A DNA stretch of 64,000 nt from Pleurostoma richardsiae (taxonomy: Eukaryota > Ascomycota > Sordariomycetes > Calosphaeriales > Pleurostomataceae), in the NCBI GenBank assembly GCA_030052745.1, contig JANBVO010000013.1:434001-498000 (forward strand), read 5' to 3'. Below, piece by piece: positions 1 through 12,200 of the stretch. The notes beneath the pieces were generated by a model, which saw only the letters and a list, made by a program, of their open reading frames with translations, did no database searches and was not told the origin of the DNA. Positions within the stretch are counted from its first letter, which is position 1. Every line of letters starts with the position of its first letter. Both the position numbers and the translations under genes were made by a program.

Positions 1-673
1 TTAGCTTGGAAAGGTTGGGCAACGCCTGAACAACGGTTGCCGTTATGATTGCTGTTAAATCATCCATCCTGACAAAGGAAGATAACGAGGACGTGACGGA
101 GCGGTCCGATAATGGGGTCCCTGGTCTTGACAAAGGTAAAATGTGGTTGTGCAAAACATGGCTCTTGATCTCCTCGAGGTCAAGTTCATCCATATCTCGC
201 TGTATCTCCTCAATTCGCTGTTCGAATCGCGACACATCGGTGGCGGGCAGACTGCCCATATAGGACATCTGTTCCTGGTGTTGGACGTTGTCGGAAATAG
301 ACTCGGAGCCTAGCACCGTATTGTCACCCCAAGAGACCTTCCTTCGCTTCACAACCGGTATCTCGAAACCAGCCGGGCCCCGGGTTGGCCATGGCCATTC
401 CAACAGCTCGCTCAGCCAGGTATAGATCTTTTCGGACGCCACAGCGGCCCGTATGGCAAATGCTTGTTCCGTAGCAGTCGCGATCTGCATAGACGCTTTC
501 AAAGGTCCAGTTGGAGAACGGAATGCTTCCACAGCATTCATGGGAGACAGATGCGAAAGAAGGTCGTCGGGGATGAGGCGTTGTCGAGTAGGGGATTGAG
601 AGGTCGAGCGATATTGTCGACCAGAGGGTAGCAGACGCCCCGCGGGACGGGCGGGCGTGGATGTGTCGCTCAT
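1..673 (-). CDS. Conserved fungal protein of unknown function, cut by the left edge
   Basis: An open frame runs without a stop from an ATG at 673 to the window edge, giving 224 residues; the C-terminus is missing. I do not recognise the family. Residues 1-45 are Ser/Arg/Pro-rich. Residues 46-95 look folded and helical (many Ala, plus a WLSELLEWPWP motif). A basic KRRK patch at 109-112 could be a nuclear signal. Residues 149-175 are strongly charged and coiled-coil-like (Arg/Glu/Asp heptads), followed by a Ser/Pro-rich stretch and another hydrophobic segment starting at about 204. The mixture of low-complexity ends and compact helical blocks, with no frame break over 670 bp, argues for a real gene. 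The next gene, the Far-type regulator, is on the same strand, 1.5 kb upstream. An intron cannot be excluded beyond the edge. Confidence 0.7.
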   Translation of the reverse strand, partial: MSDTSTPARPAGRLLPSGRQYRSTSQSPTRQRLIPDDLLSHLSPMNAVEAFRSPTGPLKASMQIATATEQAFAIRAAVASEKIYTWLSELLEWPWPTRGPAGFEIPVVKRRKVSWGDNTVLGSESISDNVQHQEQMSYMGSLPATDVSRFEQRIEEIQRDMDELDLEEIKSHVLHNHILPLSRPGTPLSDRSVTSSLSSFVRMDDLTAIITATVVQALPNLSKL

Positions 674-2200
674 GCTGGTTGTTGCTAGGGCGGTAGGAGA
701 TCAGTTCGAGGCAGGGGCGCCGGAACGCGAGACATTGCCCGTCCTTATGAGCCGGCTAAGATGGCAGCGAGGAAGGACAGCAGAGCCGAGTGCATAATCG
801 CGTGGACCGATGGGAGAGGTCTCTCCTGTGTTGTTTGCAGCCCGCTGTTTCGTCGTTGCTTGCAGCATCCAGCTTCTAGTCTTGTATCCGCTCCAAAGCC
901 GCTTCGGACCTCCACCCAACTCACGGCCTTAGCCTGGGCTCGTAACACAATGTCCGGCGGCGACGGTCGTCAATGGGTTCGTTGTTGAGAGACTATCTCG
1001 GCGAAAACGGATAGCTGCAGCGATACCGAAACACCAAAGCAGGTACCGGCTGTTTGTCCACGCAGAGGATATTGAATAAGGGTCATCTAAGCAGGGATAT
1101 CGGTTGGCGGCGGAACAAGGAGAGTAGAGCGCGCAGACAGCCGTCGATGATGGGGGAAGATCAATCTTGTTGACAAGGAAAAGAGGAACGACAAAGGGAA
1201 CAGAGAAGGACGGTAGAAGCCCGCGGGCAGCTGGGAGATGCTGGGATGATCCCGTTTCAAGAAGAGCAGGAGCGAAACAGGATAAATGGGGACGAACGAC
1301 GACGGCGACGCGGTGAGCTCGCCGCCATGTGGAATTTCTCACAAGGAATAAATGATTTGCGTTAAGACGGACGTGGGCACTGGGCTCGACCTGCGCGCCA
1401 TCTGAATGAGGTTCATTATGCGCTGGCAAGGTTGAGGGAAGCTTGCAGGGGTGACATGGACCCTCTCGCTTCCTTCACAGCCCAATCTCAGAGCCACGCC
1501 AGTCATCACGTAATGAATCTTGAAGACCACAGCCAATCATCCATTGCCAGCCGGTCTGGGGGCTCCTTTCTGGCTGTTTGACTTTGATGGTCTCTGATGG
1601 TTCGAACTCCATGCTTCCTCTCGCGATATTTTGGGTTCGGTCGCTCTTGCCCGGGCAATCTTGCATGTCTTACCCCGAGGAAGCTGCTTGCCTAATCTGG
1701 CCGAGCGCTTTGCAGCGGTCAGGTACCCCCAAGTACAGATCTAAGCATCCCGTGTTCACATCTCGGGCAGGCGCGGGTAACGCAGGTACGATCGCTTGAC
1801 TTAGGTAAGCAGATCATGGGATGATATCGACGGGGCTTGCTGAACAGCCCGAATCTCCTTTCAGGGGAGCAAATCAGTTTCGATCTTGACTGTCACGATC
1901 TAAAGGAGACTAGGCCCGGCATTTTCAACTCTCGAGCTGCATTATTTTCTGCCTTTTTAGCTGCATGTACAACTGGCCTATATCAAGAGGATGCCTCTTC
2001 TCAGATGACGGGCCAGTGGTATATGTACTTCATACCCCGTATTTGACCTGCTGAACCCCTGACTAACTCCACGAAACGCCCTCCGCCGCCGCCGCGTGCT
2101 TTCAGACACCAAGAACGCCTTCCCCCTCTCCTGCATGCCGTGTCACTGCGCCCACAACTCCAGAAAAAGACCTCCCTGGACCGTTTAGTCATTGATTGTC
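674..2200. other. Intergenic, no gene seen
   Basis: This 1.5-kb stretch holds the promoter side of the truncated gene and the 3' side of the Far-type regulator. A 166-codon open frame on the minus strand (929-1429) has no recognisable domain, an Arg/Pro/Ser-rich composition and no supporting splice structure, so I leave it unannotated. Confidence 0.5.
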
Positions 2201-5066
2201 TCACGCTTGAGCAGCCTGAGCAGCCAGCGCAGCCTTCGTCGCCTGCGCGTTCACTCCGTCGACATCCATCTGATTCTGAGAAGCGTCGGGCCACTTCACT
2301 GTGCCCATAAACGTATCGTCGGTGTTGTTGACCCCTTCGGCCGGGTATTGAAGCCACTGGTCAAAGTCGAAATTCTGGCCCGCCATGGCGTTCCAGTCAA
2401 ACTCCTCCTGGCCACTCATATCCATCTCCATGTCAGCTGGCGCCGCATCCGAGGATCCGCTTGCCGAGGGTGTCATCGCGATCGTCGACTCCAAGTCCCT
2501 CTCTGTCGGCGGCGGCGACTGTCCGGCTGCGACCGCCATAGCCTGCTGGCCGTCCAGCGTCTTGGCCATGTAAGACCGGTTCTGGTGGAATAGGCCCGTC
2601 TCCGTGGCATTAAGGTACGGCGCATTCTCCGGGGGAGGCGTTGACAGCTCCGGCTGGATCAGGGGCGCGTTCATTCCAGCCGGCCGGCCATTGGCGACAC
2701 CTAGAGCCGGGTTCATCTCAAGAGCCGCTTTGCGCAGAGCAGCGTCGAGGAAGCCGGCCGCGAAATCGGCTGCCGCGTATATCTCCCGGAGCTTCATCAT
2801 CACCTTCATGCATTGATGGAAACCGCGCTCGGCCTTCTGGCGAGATTCCAGCACGGGATTCTTCATCTCAAGGAGATGGATGATCATTGCTGGAAGGACC
2901 ACCGTAACTCCAGTCGTAGGCAAGTACCTCTCCAGGCGGAAATGATGCAATTCTGCGGCCATGAGAGTGATGTGGCTAGCCGCGTCTCGGACTCTCATTC
3001 GGGACATCTCCTGGATGGCACGTGACGCTGGCGGTGTCTGCAATGGAGAGGACGGTAAGAACTGAGGCCGGTGCAGAGCAGAGACAGTGGTGTGATACAC
3101 CATGTGGAGAAGGTTCCGCTGGACCGCAACGGTTGCTCGGCCATCTTCGATATCCGCCCCTGTCACCTCGCGGTATTGGCATGCTGACGGGAGTTCAGAC
3201 GCCCAAGCCATCAGCTCCATGTCAACTTTGTTGACACTCTCGATATTGTCCAACGATTTGTTCGGAAACAGCATCATGGTGCTATTGGTCGTATTATCCG
3301 GTCGATCCCGGTCTCGGATGAGAACTGAGTACTGCGCCTTCAACATGTTGCTGATTAGGACGCAGAGTTTTGCCTTCTGCACACACATCTGTGCCAGCTC
3401 TCCCTGCATCTTGAGGTCACGGACCAACGTACAGTCCGGCCCGAGGGTCTTGTTGTCATCTGAGAGCACTTGGATCTCGAAGTCGCTCTCTTCTAACATG
3501 GGGACATCGAAGTCTTCATCCTTAATCCTCGTGGGGCGTCGCATACCCAGAGCGATGAGCCGATCACGCATGAAACATGACCACCAGATCCTCTTCCAGA
3601 GCTTCTGCTTCTGTGGCGCCATATTTGTGTTTGCCGGGTTTCGGTGGAGGCCAATTGTGTGAGCCAGCGAAATGGCAACACCCATCCAGTGCCACGTGTC
3701 TTTCTGGTCGTCAGGAGTCTCATACCAATAGGTCATGAGCAGGAGGGCCTGGACAAGGACGAGGCGGTCCAATTCGTAATCAAAATCATAGAGTAGCTGC
3801 AGACATTAGCAAGTGCGTACACTACGCACCATGACACAGAAACTCACCCTTGCTCTCTGGAAGAAAGCCTTACGGGCAATCCTCCGGCTCGAGAAGCCAG
3901 CGTCGCTCAGAAATTTGGATTTGACGAAGGCCGACCCAGTGAACATGACGGCCTGATAGAGGAGGAGGCTGAGCTGTCCACATTGACCATCTCGTGAATT
4001 GATGCGGCCAAGGAAGTCGTGCAGTTCCAAAAGCGGCATGTACGGGTGAACGAATTCGACATACGCCTTGAGAAGGGCGCTCTGTACCGGCGGGCTTGGA
4101 AGCGTTAACGCCCCCTTCAGCTGGAGGTACTTCACATCGTCCGCTCCTATCCTGTCCGGAAGCGGCTTGATGAAGGCCGGGAGCTGGGAGGTGTTGTCAG
4201 ATTCCTCCAAGGTATTGAGAAACTGTGCCGTCCGGAAGTCTCCGAAGAGGGGGTTCTGGTTCAGAACTGGGTTCCATGAGAGCGGCTGCTGGGTGTTCTC
4301 AGCGAGCTTAGCCAGCAACGCTGCAGCGTCAGGACGGAAGCCAGAGCGCTGTTGATCTGTGAGGGCCACAAGAGTGTCCCGTGGTCAGACAAGGATTCCA
4401 CGCAATCCCAGGCATTTTGCATGTGATGGAGGCCGGGAGGGTAACACAGAAGTACGGCTTACAGAGCAGATGCGGAACGTGACCATCCAACGAATCCAGC
4501 GATCCACTACCGTTCTGAATCCCGTTCAACGAGATTGCAGACACACTGCTCGGCCGCCGCAGATCAGCACTGGTAATGCTGACCGGGTTGCTGAGCCCCT
4601 TTGCACGCAGTGCCTCGGCACCGGTCATGTGCCCCACTGACGATTGGGCTGCCGCGAAAATATTCTTCCTGCAAGGGTCACATGTGTTAGCCTCGAGGTA
4701 CCTGAAAGCTTGGGATGTGTTGTGGCTCGTGGCTTCATGTGAAAGTGACGCCAGTGGATGGGGATAGGGGAATCGCAACACTGACTTCCGTCGTCGACTC
4801 TCCTGGACAACGCATTCGACGTTGTCCCAGCGGCAATTGCCGCAGGGAGCTCCTTCGACAACATCACAGCGCACTTTGCGAGCTCTGCAGGATACGCAAG
4901 CTCGCGCTGCGCGTCGTTTCGTCACTTTGGCGGCTCCGCTGGCTTCTGTCGAACCGGATCGCTTCTTAGACGATGGCTTCGCCGTTGAGGTCCTGGAATC
5001 ATCGGCCGGTCCGGGTGCCGGTGAGCCACCGGCCGTGGAAGCGATCTCGGAATCGCTGGACGTCAT
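2201..5066 (-). CDS. FarA/FarB (CTF1-alpha/beta) Zn2Cys6 transcription factor
   Basis: A fatty-acid-responsive activator of the FarA/FarB family, which binds CCTCGG elements and turns on beta-oxidation, peroxisome and cutinase genes. Exons on the minus strand: 5066-4786, 4668-4463, 4356-3848, 3796-2201; introns of 117, 106 and 51 bp; 863 residues. The zinc cluster has Cys at 57, 60, 67, 75, 78 and 85 (spacing 2-6-7-2-6), and the first intron falls just after its basic RRRK tail, as expected for the family. A fungal-specific regulatory domain spans about 250-540, including the LLLMTYWYE and WHWMGVAISLAHTIGLHR segments. The C-terminus has the family's FDFDQWLQYPAEGVNN motif. The open frame extends upstream only through a TTG, so the ATG at 5066 is used. 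FarA and FarB paralogues are hard to separate by eye; synteny hints at the CTF1-beta/far-2 type. Confidence 0.9.
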
Positions 5067-8000
5067 CTCTGCCGTTGCAAAAAGACCCAAAGTGTATGGC
5101 TTCGGAGCCAAAGTCGGAAGAGTGAGTTGAATATCGGATTGTCCGCGGCCCTAACAGCTGCGGCTTGTGAGGGTTAGGGGTAGTCGACTCGGACGGCGAG
5201 GTCACACGAGTAGCGGCCGATGGAGAGAGGAGCGTCTTGCAGGTTCACACAGGTCCGATCTGTTAAGTGACATCGAAGCATAACCACGCGGCAACCCAAA
5301 CATCAACAAGACCCAAAACAATGGAAGAGAGGGGAGAGTTTCCTTGAAGATCAAACGGCCAAATCGAAACAAGACAGGCCGGCTTCGACACAGGGGTGGG
5401 GGGGACCGGTCATTATTATATTTTGATGGCGTTTTGCCCTTCACTTACACGATGGGGTACTAATACGACACCGGCGTCGCAGCAAGGTCACTTTTCCCTT
5501 ATGACAGAGGGCATTTAGGGCCAGCGGAAAATACACGCATGCAGGCGCGTTCCGGGGAAAGCTAGGGAAGTAGGGAAGTACCTCGACCTTGTCACCCTGG
5601 GTGGCTTGTACCGACGTACACGGTACATGTCTCCAAGCTGCATGTGGAGGGATGACCGGCGGCTCCTTGGCATGCCCGCATTTCTCAAGCCTGCAAACCA
5701 GACATGGAACAGTTGCGTTCTCATCATCATTGCGAGTCCCGACACGCACGGCCTAACCCCAGAGCAGCATTTCGCATGCAGAGCCCTTGAATACCTTGAA
5801 CACCTGATGGAACCCCGTCGAGGCGTGCGTTTCGACATCCAGGTCCCTCTGCTCAAAACGTACCTGTTCACCGAGCCTAATCCGCTTCAAAATCTGGTCT
5901 CGACTTATCATGCACAAGTGTCCATCCTCGCCTCCACAAGTTTCTGTGGGGTGGACCAATCATCAGCTTTTGAATTGCGCCTCTTTCAAACCCCAACGAT
6001 TCTACTGCCATTACGGATCCCGTAGACTAGCTGGTTTGGGGACCCGTCGAGCGTAGCGAGTCAGAGTGCTTCGTCGACGGGATCGTCGATGTTCTTCTCG
6101 AGTCACCTGCACACCGTGAAGGCGAAGACGGGGAGATTACGGCACCAAAGCGTGCTTCCTCTCGAGTTGAGCTAGGGGCCCCCTTCCCCCTGGCCGACTT
6201 CGCAAAGCACGCTGTCGCAAGACATGGAAGTCCTGCGGTACACTACGTATTAATTATACCTTGTTGGGTCGATGATGTGCGTCCAACCTGCGGCGGCGAC
6301 GATATGACGAATGAAATGTCTGGCCTTTGGTCCGAAATGCCAGGATTCGCTGCGTGGCAGGGCATGGACAAGACCGTTAGCCTTCCTAACGTGTCCCCGG
6401 CCAATTGCCAGAAGGAGCTGTCAGGCTCCATAAGATCGGCAACTTTCGGGTGTGATGCTCACACCTTGACAGGGGTCCCGCCGTGAGGGACTAACGGGAG
6501 TACGGAAGTATCTCGCCGTACATCGGCGTGTGGAAGTGGCTGGAGACGCTCACATGCAGCCACGTTCTGCAACGTGCTCATTCAAAATCAAAGCAAGGAA
6601 TCAACGCAAAAGAAGCGAGATAACTTTCGACGTGACGATTGCTTCCAGGCCAGACCCATGTGCATGCCACTTGTGATGCGAGGGTTGACCTGGTCGACAG
6701 TTGCCAAGCAAAACCCAGACGAAAGCGGCCGCAAGTCTCGTCGCTTCTTTCCTGACCTCAATTGACGCTTAGGGCTCAGCTGAGTTCAGAATCCTGACAT
6801 TCACGTCCGGTACACTACCCGTCCATATGTACCGCTCAACTAGGAACCCCTTTGTCACGAGGAATTTGATGACGAGCTAGCGCAAAGCAGCCTTTCAGGA
6901 GTGCCTTAGCTGGACTTCAAAATTGGGGCCCACCGCGAGACGGGTCCACATCCTGCGAGGATGACTGAGAGGGAGCCTTCGAAGCTTGAGCAGCTATCGT
7001 CGGCACGGATGTTGCGAGCGGGTTGATCACCGCAAGAGGCCTCTCTGAGGTCGTCGTCCCCTCCGGAAGATACACTGCGGGACAAGCTTTCCCCGCCTCC
7101 AGTCCCAGATGACGACGCCCTGCCAGAGATAAGGCCCACAGTCCCGAATCGAAGTGCGATCGAGAAATGTCGGGTAGCTTTCCCCGCTTGTCCGACGCTT
7201 GTCTGCCTTCCCCACCTCCGCACTCCCGCCATCTACCTCTAGCCCCCGACCCCATCAGGAGGCAAGCTCCGTGGTTTCCCGGGGTGGTCGGGGTGTACGA
7301 GATATCAAGGCTATTGGCTGCGCCAGGTCCAATACCCAGAGCTCTGTTGATGCTGAATGGTATGTCTCAGCCCGCGTCACGTTAGAATCTTACGATGTGC
7401 CGTGGCATCGCTTGCAATTACGCCCGGTACCAGATCGCGGCTGATGAGATGGATATCTGCGGATGGGTCTAGGCTCCCGGAAGACAACGCGACGAGGCAA
7501 CAGCCCACACTCCCGACGGCTTGGTGCGCCTACCCCGGATTTTGACCCCTCGCGATGTTGTGGAGGCCTGGAGAAGAGCGGCTCAAGCCTCGAGCCTGGT
7601 GTTGAAGTATCACGCCAGATCCACAGATGGTTGGCTGTCTTGAGCCTGGGGATTAGCACGGACATCGACACGGCGCAACGTGTGCAGCCCATCCATCTGG
7701 ATGGATTGCATGACATGACAGGTTCAAGCGATGCCGTCCTTCCATGGTGGACGCCACCAAATTGCCTCCAAGACATCACAAATCCTTCTCTTGTGAGTGG
7801 GAGGCAACATCTCCATCGCTAGGCTGATAACAAACGAGCCCGCAGGCCAGTCAGGGGCGTCGATCTGGGTTGCCTGCCTGCAAGCGAGGGCAGTTCCCTC
7901 TCACGATAGTCGATGCCCAGACCTGGCGCAAGAAGTTACTCTGCGGCCATTCCGTGATTGACTAGCGAAATGCCTGATGTGGCGTCCCTCAACTGACTGC

Positions 8001-9212
8001 CCCAGGCTCGTGCGGCACTGAGGCACGCGATCATCATCCTGCGAACCGGCGATGCTCCAGGTTGTGAGGAGAGAAATGGAAGTCGCATCTTGGCGTGAGG
8101 TGACATCAGGTAGTTTTTCCGCTCCGATCTGCACTTGCTGACTCAGCCACTTTCTCCTGCTTGTCCCCATTTCGTCTCCTGGACCCCCAAATCCAAGGAA
8201 GCACCAGAACCACCCTAGAATGGCCACTTCTGATTCACTCGCGCACTTATTAGATAGCGCGGTGTCATAATTCAAGCTATGGGCGAGTACCTAAGCACCG
8301 GTACCGGTACGCAAGGGGCCTCGAATGCCGAGCGTCGGTGAGCCCTCGGCGAACTGGGTCCCTCAGGGGGGTCCACTCAGGAGTAAAATTCCGCACGACG
8401 CCGGACACTTCGTGTGCGATCGGGGCCCACTCATGGACACTCTGCGCGGGCGTGTCTAGCAAATACGCGCTCCCTGATAGGACACCGTGGGGGCTCTGCT
8501 CGCCGGAGGGGCCGGCCGTGGGTGGGTTTGGTGCCCGCGGGTGCCCGCGCTTCCCGGCTTGGGCAGCCAGCTCTAATTACATTGTGCTGGTGTAGGGAGT
8601 ACATCGCGTCCGTCCCTCGCGAGCTATCTCGTGGCGCGTCTTGTTGAGGCATGGTGCACTTGCAGCTGGTCTTACTAAGGGGCAAAGCTTCTCGCGGTCA
8701 GGGTAGGGGGCCTCGCAGCTTGGTTCTCGACGAGGCCACCTATGGGGGCTTGGGCGGTGAGAAGGTCGCAGATCTCTTTCACGCGCCGCCATGGACTATT
8801 GTTATGCCAAACATTAGAATAATCTTTGGCACGCCTATCGCTTCGCCTCTTCGCTATGTTCCTGAGTTCCGCCATGACCTTCCCGACCTCTCGGGGAGAA
8901 ACCTCCCCAAGCAATCTCCGGCGCGAGGATCCCCCTATGATAAGGGATCTCCTATCTACCAACGCTCGTGAAAAGCCTCAGGGAATACGCATGCTATGCT
9001 AAAGAGAAGGAATAAAATCGAGAATAAACTCGCAGTAATATGTAAGACTCCCGATCCGGGATCGTCATGCCCCAATATGTACACCTAACCCCCTTAACCC
9101 CCCTCTTCCATTTTAGAAAGCGCCCAATCCATTCCCCCCTTTATCTACCCATATTAATAGTATCATATCATCAAAAATTACGCTCTCCCGGGTCCTGATC
9201 CGGACCCATCTT
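5067..9212. other. Long intergenic region, no gene seen
   Basis: About 4.1 kb separates the 5' end of the Far-type regulator from the 3' end of the WSC peroxidase gene. It presumably holds the regulator's promoter and 5' leader. Open frames here are short, overlap on both strands and show no recognisable domain. A perfect GGGGAG/CTCCCC hairpin with an AAAC loop lies near 8897. The 9000-9180 stretch is AT-richer and probably contains the 3' end and poly(A) site of the peroxidase gene. Confidence 0.5.
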
Positions 9213-12200
9213 TTACGCCTTCTCGTAAACGCTCAGCCTGTCCCCGGCGCCGCAGTACTCCTTGCTGTCGCCCGCGCACGTCATGCTGCAGTCGCCGTCC
9301 GGCGCCGCCACCGACCCCGCGGCGAACGAGTCGCCGCAGTAGCACTCGCGGCCGTACTCGGCGCCGAAGTAGGTGTAGTCCGCGCAGAAGGCGGCGCAGC
9401 TCTCGAGCGTGACGTCGTCGGCGGCGTACGAGGCAGCCGACAGCGCGCGGCCCGCCGTGCCCTCGGTGCGGCACCCGTACCAGGCGTAGCCCGCCACGGC
9501 GGCCGGCTGCGTGGGGCCCGAGGGGACGACGGTCGCGTTGTTGAGGTACAGCTCCAGGCGGTTGCCGGCGCCGCAGTACTCGAAGGGGTTCCCGGAGCAG
9601 GGCATGGAGCAGTCGGCGAGGGGCGCGGCGGCCGAGGAGGACGCGAGGGTGTCGCCGCAGTAGCACTCGGAGGCGTACTCGGCGCCGAAGTAGCGGTAGC
9701 TGGAGCAGAAGGCAGCGCAGGCCTCGAGGGTCATGGAGTCACCGGAGGCGTAGGAGGAGGCGGACAGGGCGCGGACGCCGGTGCCTTCGGTGTAGCAGCC
9801 AACGAGGGTGTAGGGGGAGACGGTGGGCTTGTGGGCTAGGGTGGAGGACGTGGACGTCGAGGGGGTGGTGGAGCTGGCGCTGGAGCTGGAGCTGGAGGAG
9901 ACGGCGCTGGATGTAGTAGATGGGGAGGCGGTGCTGGAGGTGCTGGATGCCACAACTGAGCTGGAGGAGGAGCTAGTTGATGGCACGCTGGAGCTGGAGC
10001 TGGAGCTCACAACTGAGCTAGAGCTAGTAGCCGCAGTCGAAGAGAAACTGGAGCTGACAACTGAGCTAGAGCTAGTAGCCGAAGTTGAAGAAGAGCTGGA
10101 GCTCGTGCTCGAGATGACAACCGAGCTTGAAGAGGAGCTGGAGGAGGATGTGACAGCAACACTAGAGCTAGAACTGATGACAGAGCTGCTCAACGTCGTC
10201 GGCGTAACGCTCGAGGTTGACGAGCTCAGGTCGCTCGTGACCAAGGTAGTGCTGCTCGACGACGCGGAGCTCGACGCGGCAGCGAGAGAGTACAGCTCCA
10301 GCCTGTTGCCGGCACCGCAGTACTCGTAGGGGTTGCCAGCACAGACCATGTTGCAGTCAGCGGCAGCGGCAGAGACGCTGCTGTCGGCGAGGGCATCTCC
10401 GCAATAGCCTATAAAACCCAGGGTTAGGAATACTTCTAGACGATCATTAAGATGGGAAAGATCAGTGACGTACATTCGCGGCCGTACTCGGTGGCAAAGT
10501 ACTTGTAAGTCGAGCAGAACGCGGCACAAGACTCCAAGGTCATGCCGTCGTCGGCATACGAGTTGGAAGACAGAGCCCGGACGCCGGTCCCCTCGGTCCA
10601 GCAACCGACGAAGGAGTACTTTCCGACGGTGGGCTTCACGCCCAAGGTGCCAGTCGGGACAGCAGAAGATACAGTGGACGAGGACACAGACGAGGTGGCC
10701 GTGGCCGTGGGCATTGAAGAGATTGTCGTGAGATACAGCTCCAGCCGGTTGCCGGCGCCGCAGTACTCGAATGAGTTCCCGCCGCAGACCATGTTGCAGT
10801 CGCTGAGGGGCGCCGAGCTGCTACTGCCGGCGAGGGAATTGCCGCAGTAGCACTCGCGTCCGTACTCGGTGCCCCAGTAGGCGAAGCCGCTGCAGTTCCC
10901 TGCGCACGACTCAAGGGTCATCCCATCATAGGCGAAAGAGGCGCCCGAGAGGGCGCGGACGCCAGTGCCCTCAGTCCAGCACGACACAAGGTTGTAGCCG
11001 CCGACCGTGGCTTTGTGCGCAAGGGTCGCAGACGGCCCTGCGCTGCTCGAGGACAGGGTGCTAGTGATAAGGGTGGTGGAAGAGGCCACGGAGGAGCTAG
11101 ATGTCGCGCTTGAAGAGCTTGAGACCACGGTCGAGGAGGAAGACACGACACTGGAGGACGACGAGACGACGGAGGAAGTCGAGCTTGGAAGAGTCGAGGT
11201 AACAGACACATTACCGCAGGTTGAAGAACCAGTGAATGTGCCACAAGTACCCGCTAGGGTCGACGCGGACTTGAAAGAGTCAGATACGACGTTCGTGCCG
11301 CTGCCGCTGATAATATCCAGCTTCGCGGCGTAGCTTCTCCCGCCAGAAATGGCGTAAGATGCACTGTATAATGTATAGGCCCCCACGCAGGCACCCTTGG
11401 TGAGAGCAACAGACGCGGTAGTGGTCTTGGGAAGAGGAATGCCGCTGGTGCGGGGAGTCTGATAGTAGACGGTCACGTTCGCCGGGAGTGAAGTACGGTC
11501 GTTGCGAACCTGGTCTTTGTGAGCAAGTAGATTCCCAAGGGTGAGAAGGAAGGGGTGATGCTTACTGCAGCAGTCACAGTCAGGGCTCCCGTGCCCTGGA
11601 GAAGGCAGCTCTGGGGCGTCTGGAGCATGACCGCATCAGAGACGGGGAACGAGTTTCCATTGTTGTCGAACACTTGGGTCGTGCTGTCGGCGAACGTCAA
11701 GGTTACTGTGAAGGATGAGATGCCGGTGGAGGCAGGGATATTGACGGCAATGGGATAGAACTGCCAGCGATTAGTGACGTGAAGTCATATCGAATGATAC
11801 CAGTTAACTCTGCAACGTACGTTGAAGTTATCGTCCAGTCCAGTGCCAGTTCCCTGCAGCGTGGCAGTCGTAGTTCCGCCTGTCGCCCCGCTCCGGTTCT
11901 TGTAATTCAGCGTGATGCTTGAAATTGACTGTGCGAAGTCGTTCGTGCGCACACGGATATACCCAGACAGAGCTATCGTGGCAGCACCACTGTTCAGCGT
12001 AAGCTGCAGGTCCACGGGCTTCACAGTATAGGGCGTGATGACATCAGTCAGCACGACACCGGCCGGGACAACCTCGATCATCTTCTGCAGAACGGTCGCG
12101 CAGGTGCTCTGGAAGGCCGCGGCGGCCGTCATGGCCTTCACGGTTACGTTGCTGTCCGAGTTGAAGACGACGAAGTCGGAGTTCTGCGAGATTTTCACCG

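Noticed and set aside
929-1429. 166-codon minus-strand frame
   Set aside because: No domain or coding-like composition; it lies in the promoter region of the left-edge gene.
5067-5111. Longer N-terminus for the Far-type regulator
   Set aside because: The extension begins at TTG, not ATG; the first ATG is at 5066.
8675-8962. 95-codon minus-strand frame rich in Arg, considered as a transposon remnant
   Set aside because: No transposase or integrase motif, no flanking repeats; too short to support.
9823-10329. 168-codon plus-strand frame rich in Glu, Leu and Val
   Set aside because: It is the antisense of the repetitive Ser linker of the WSC peroxidase gene.
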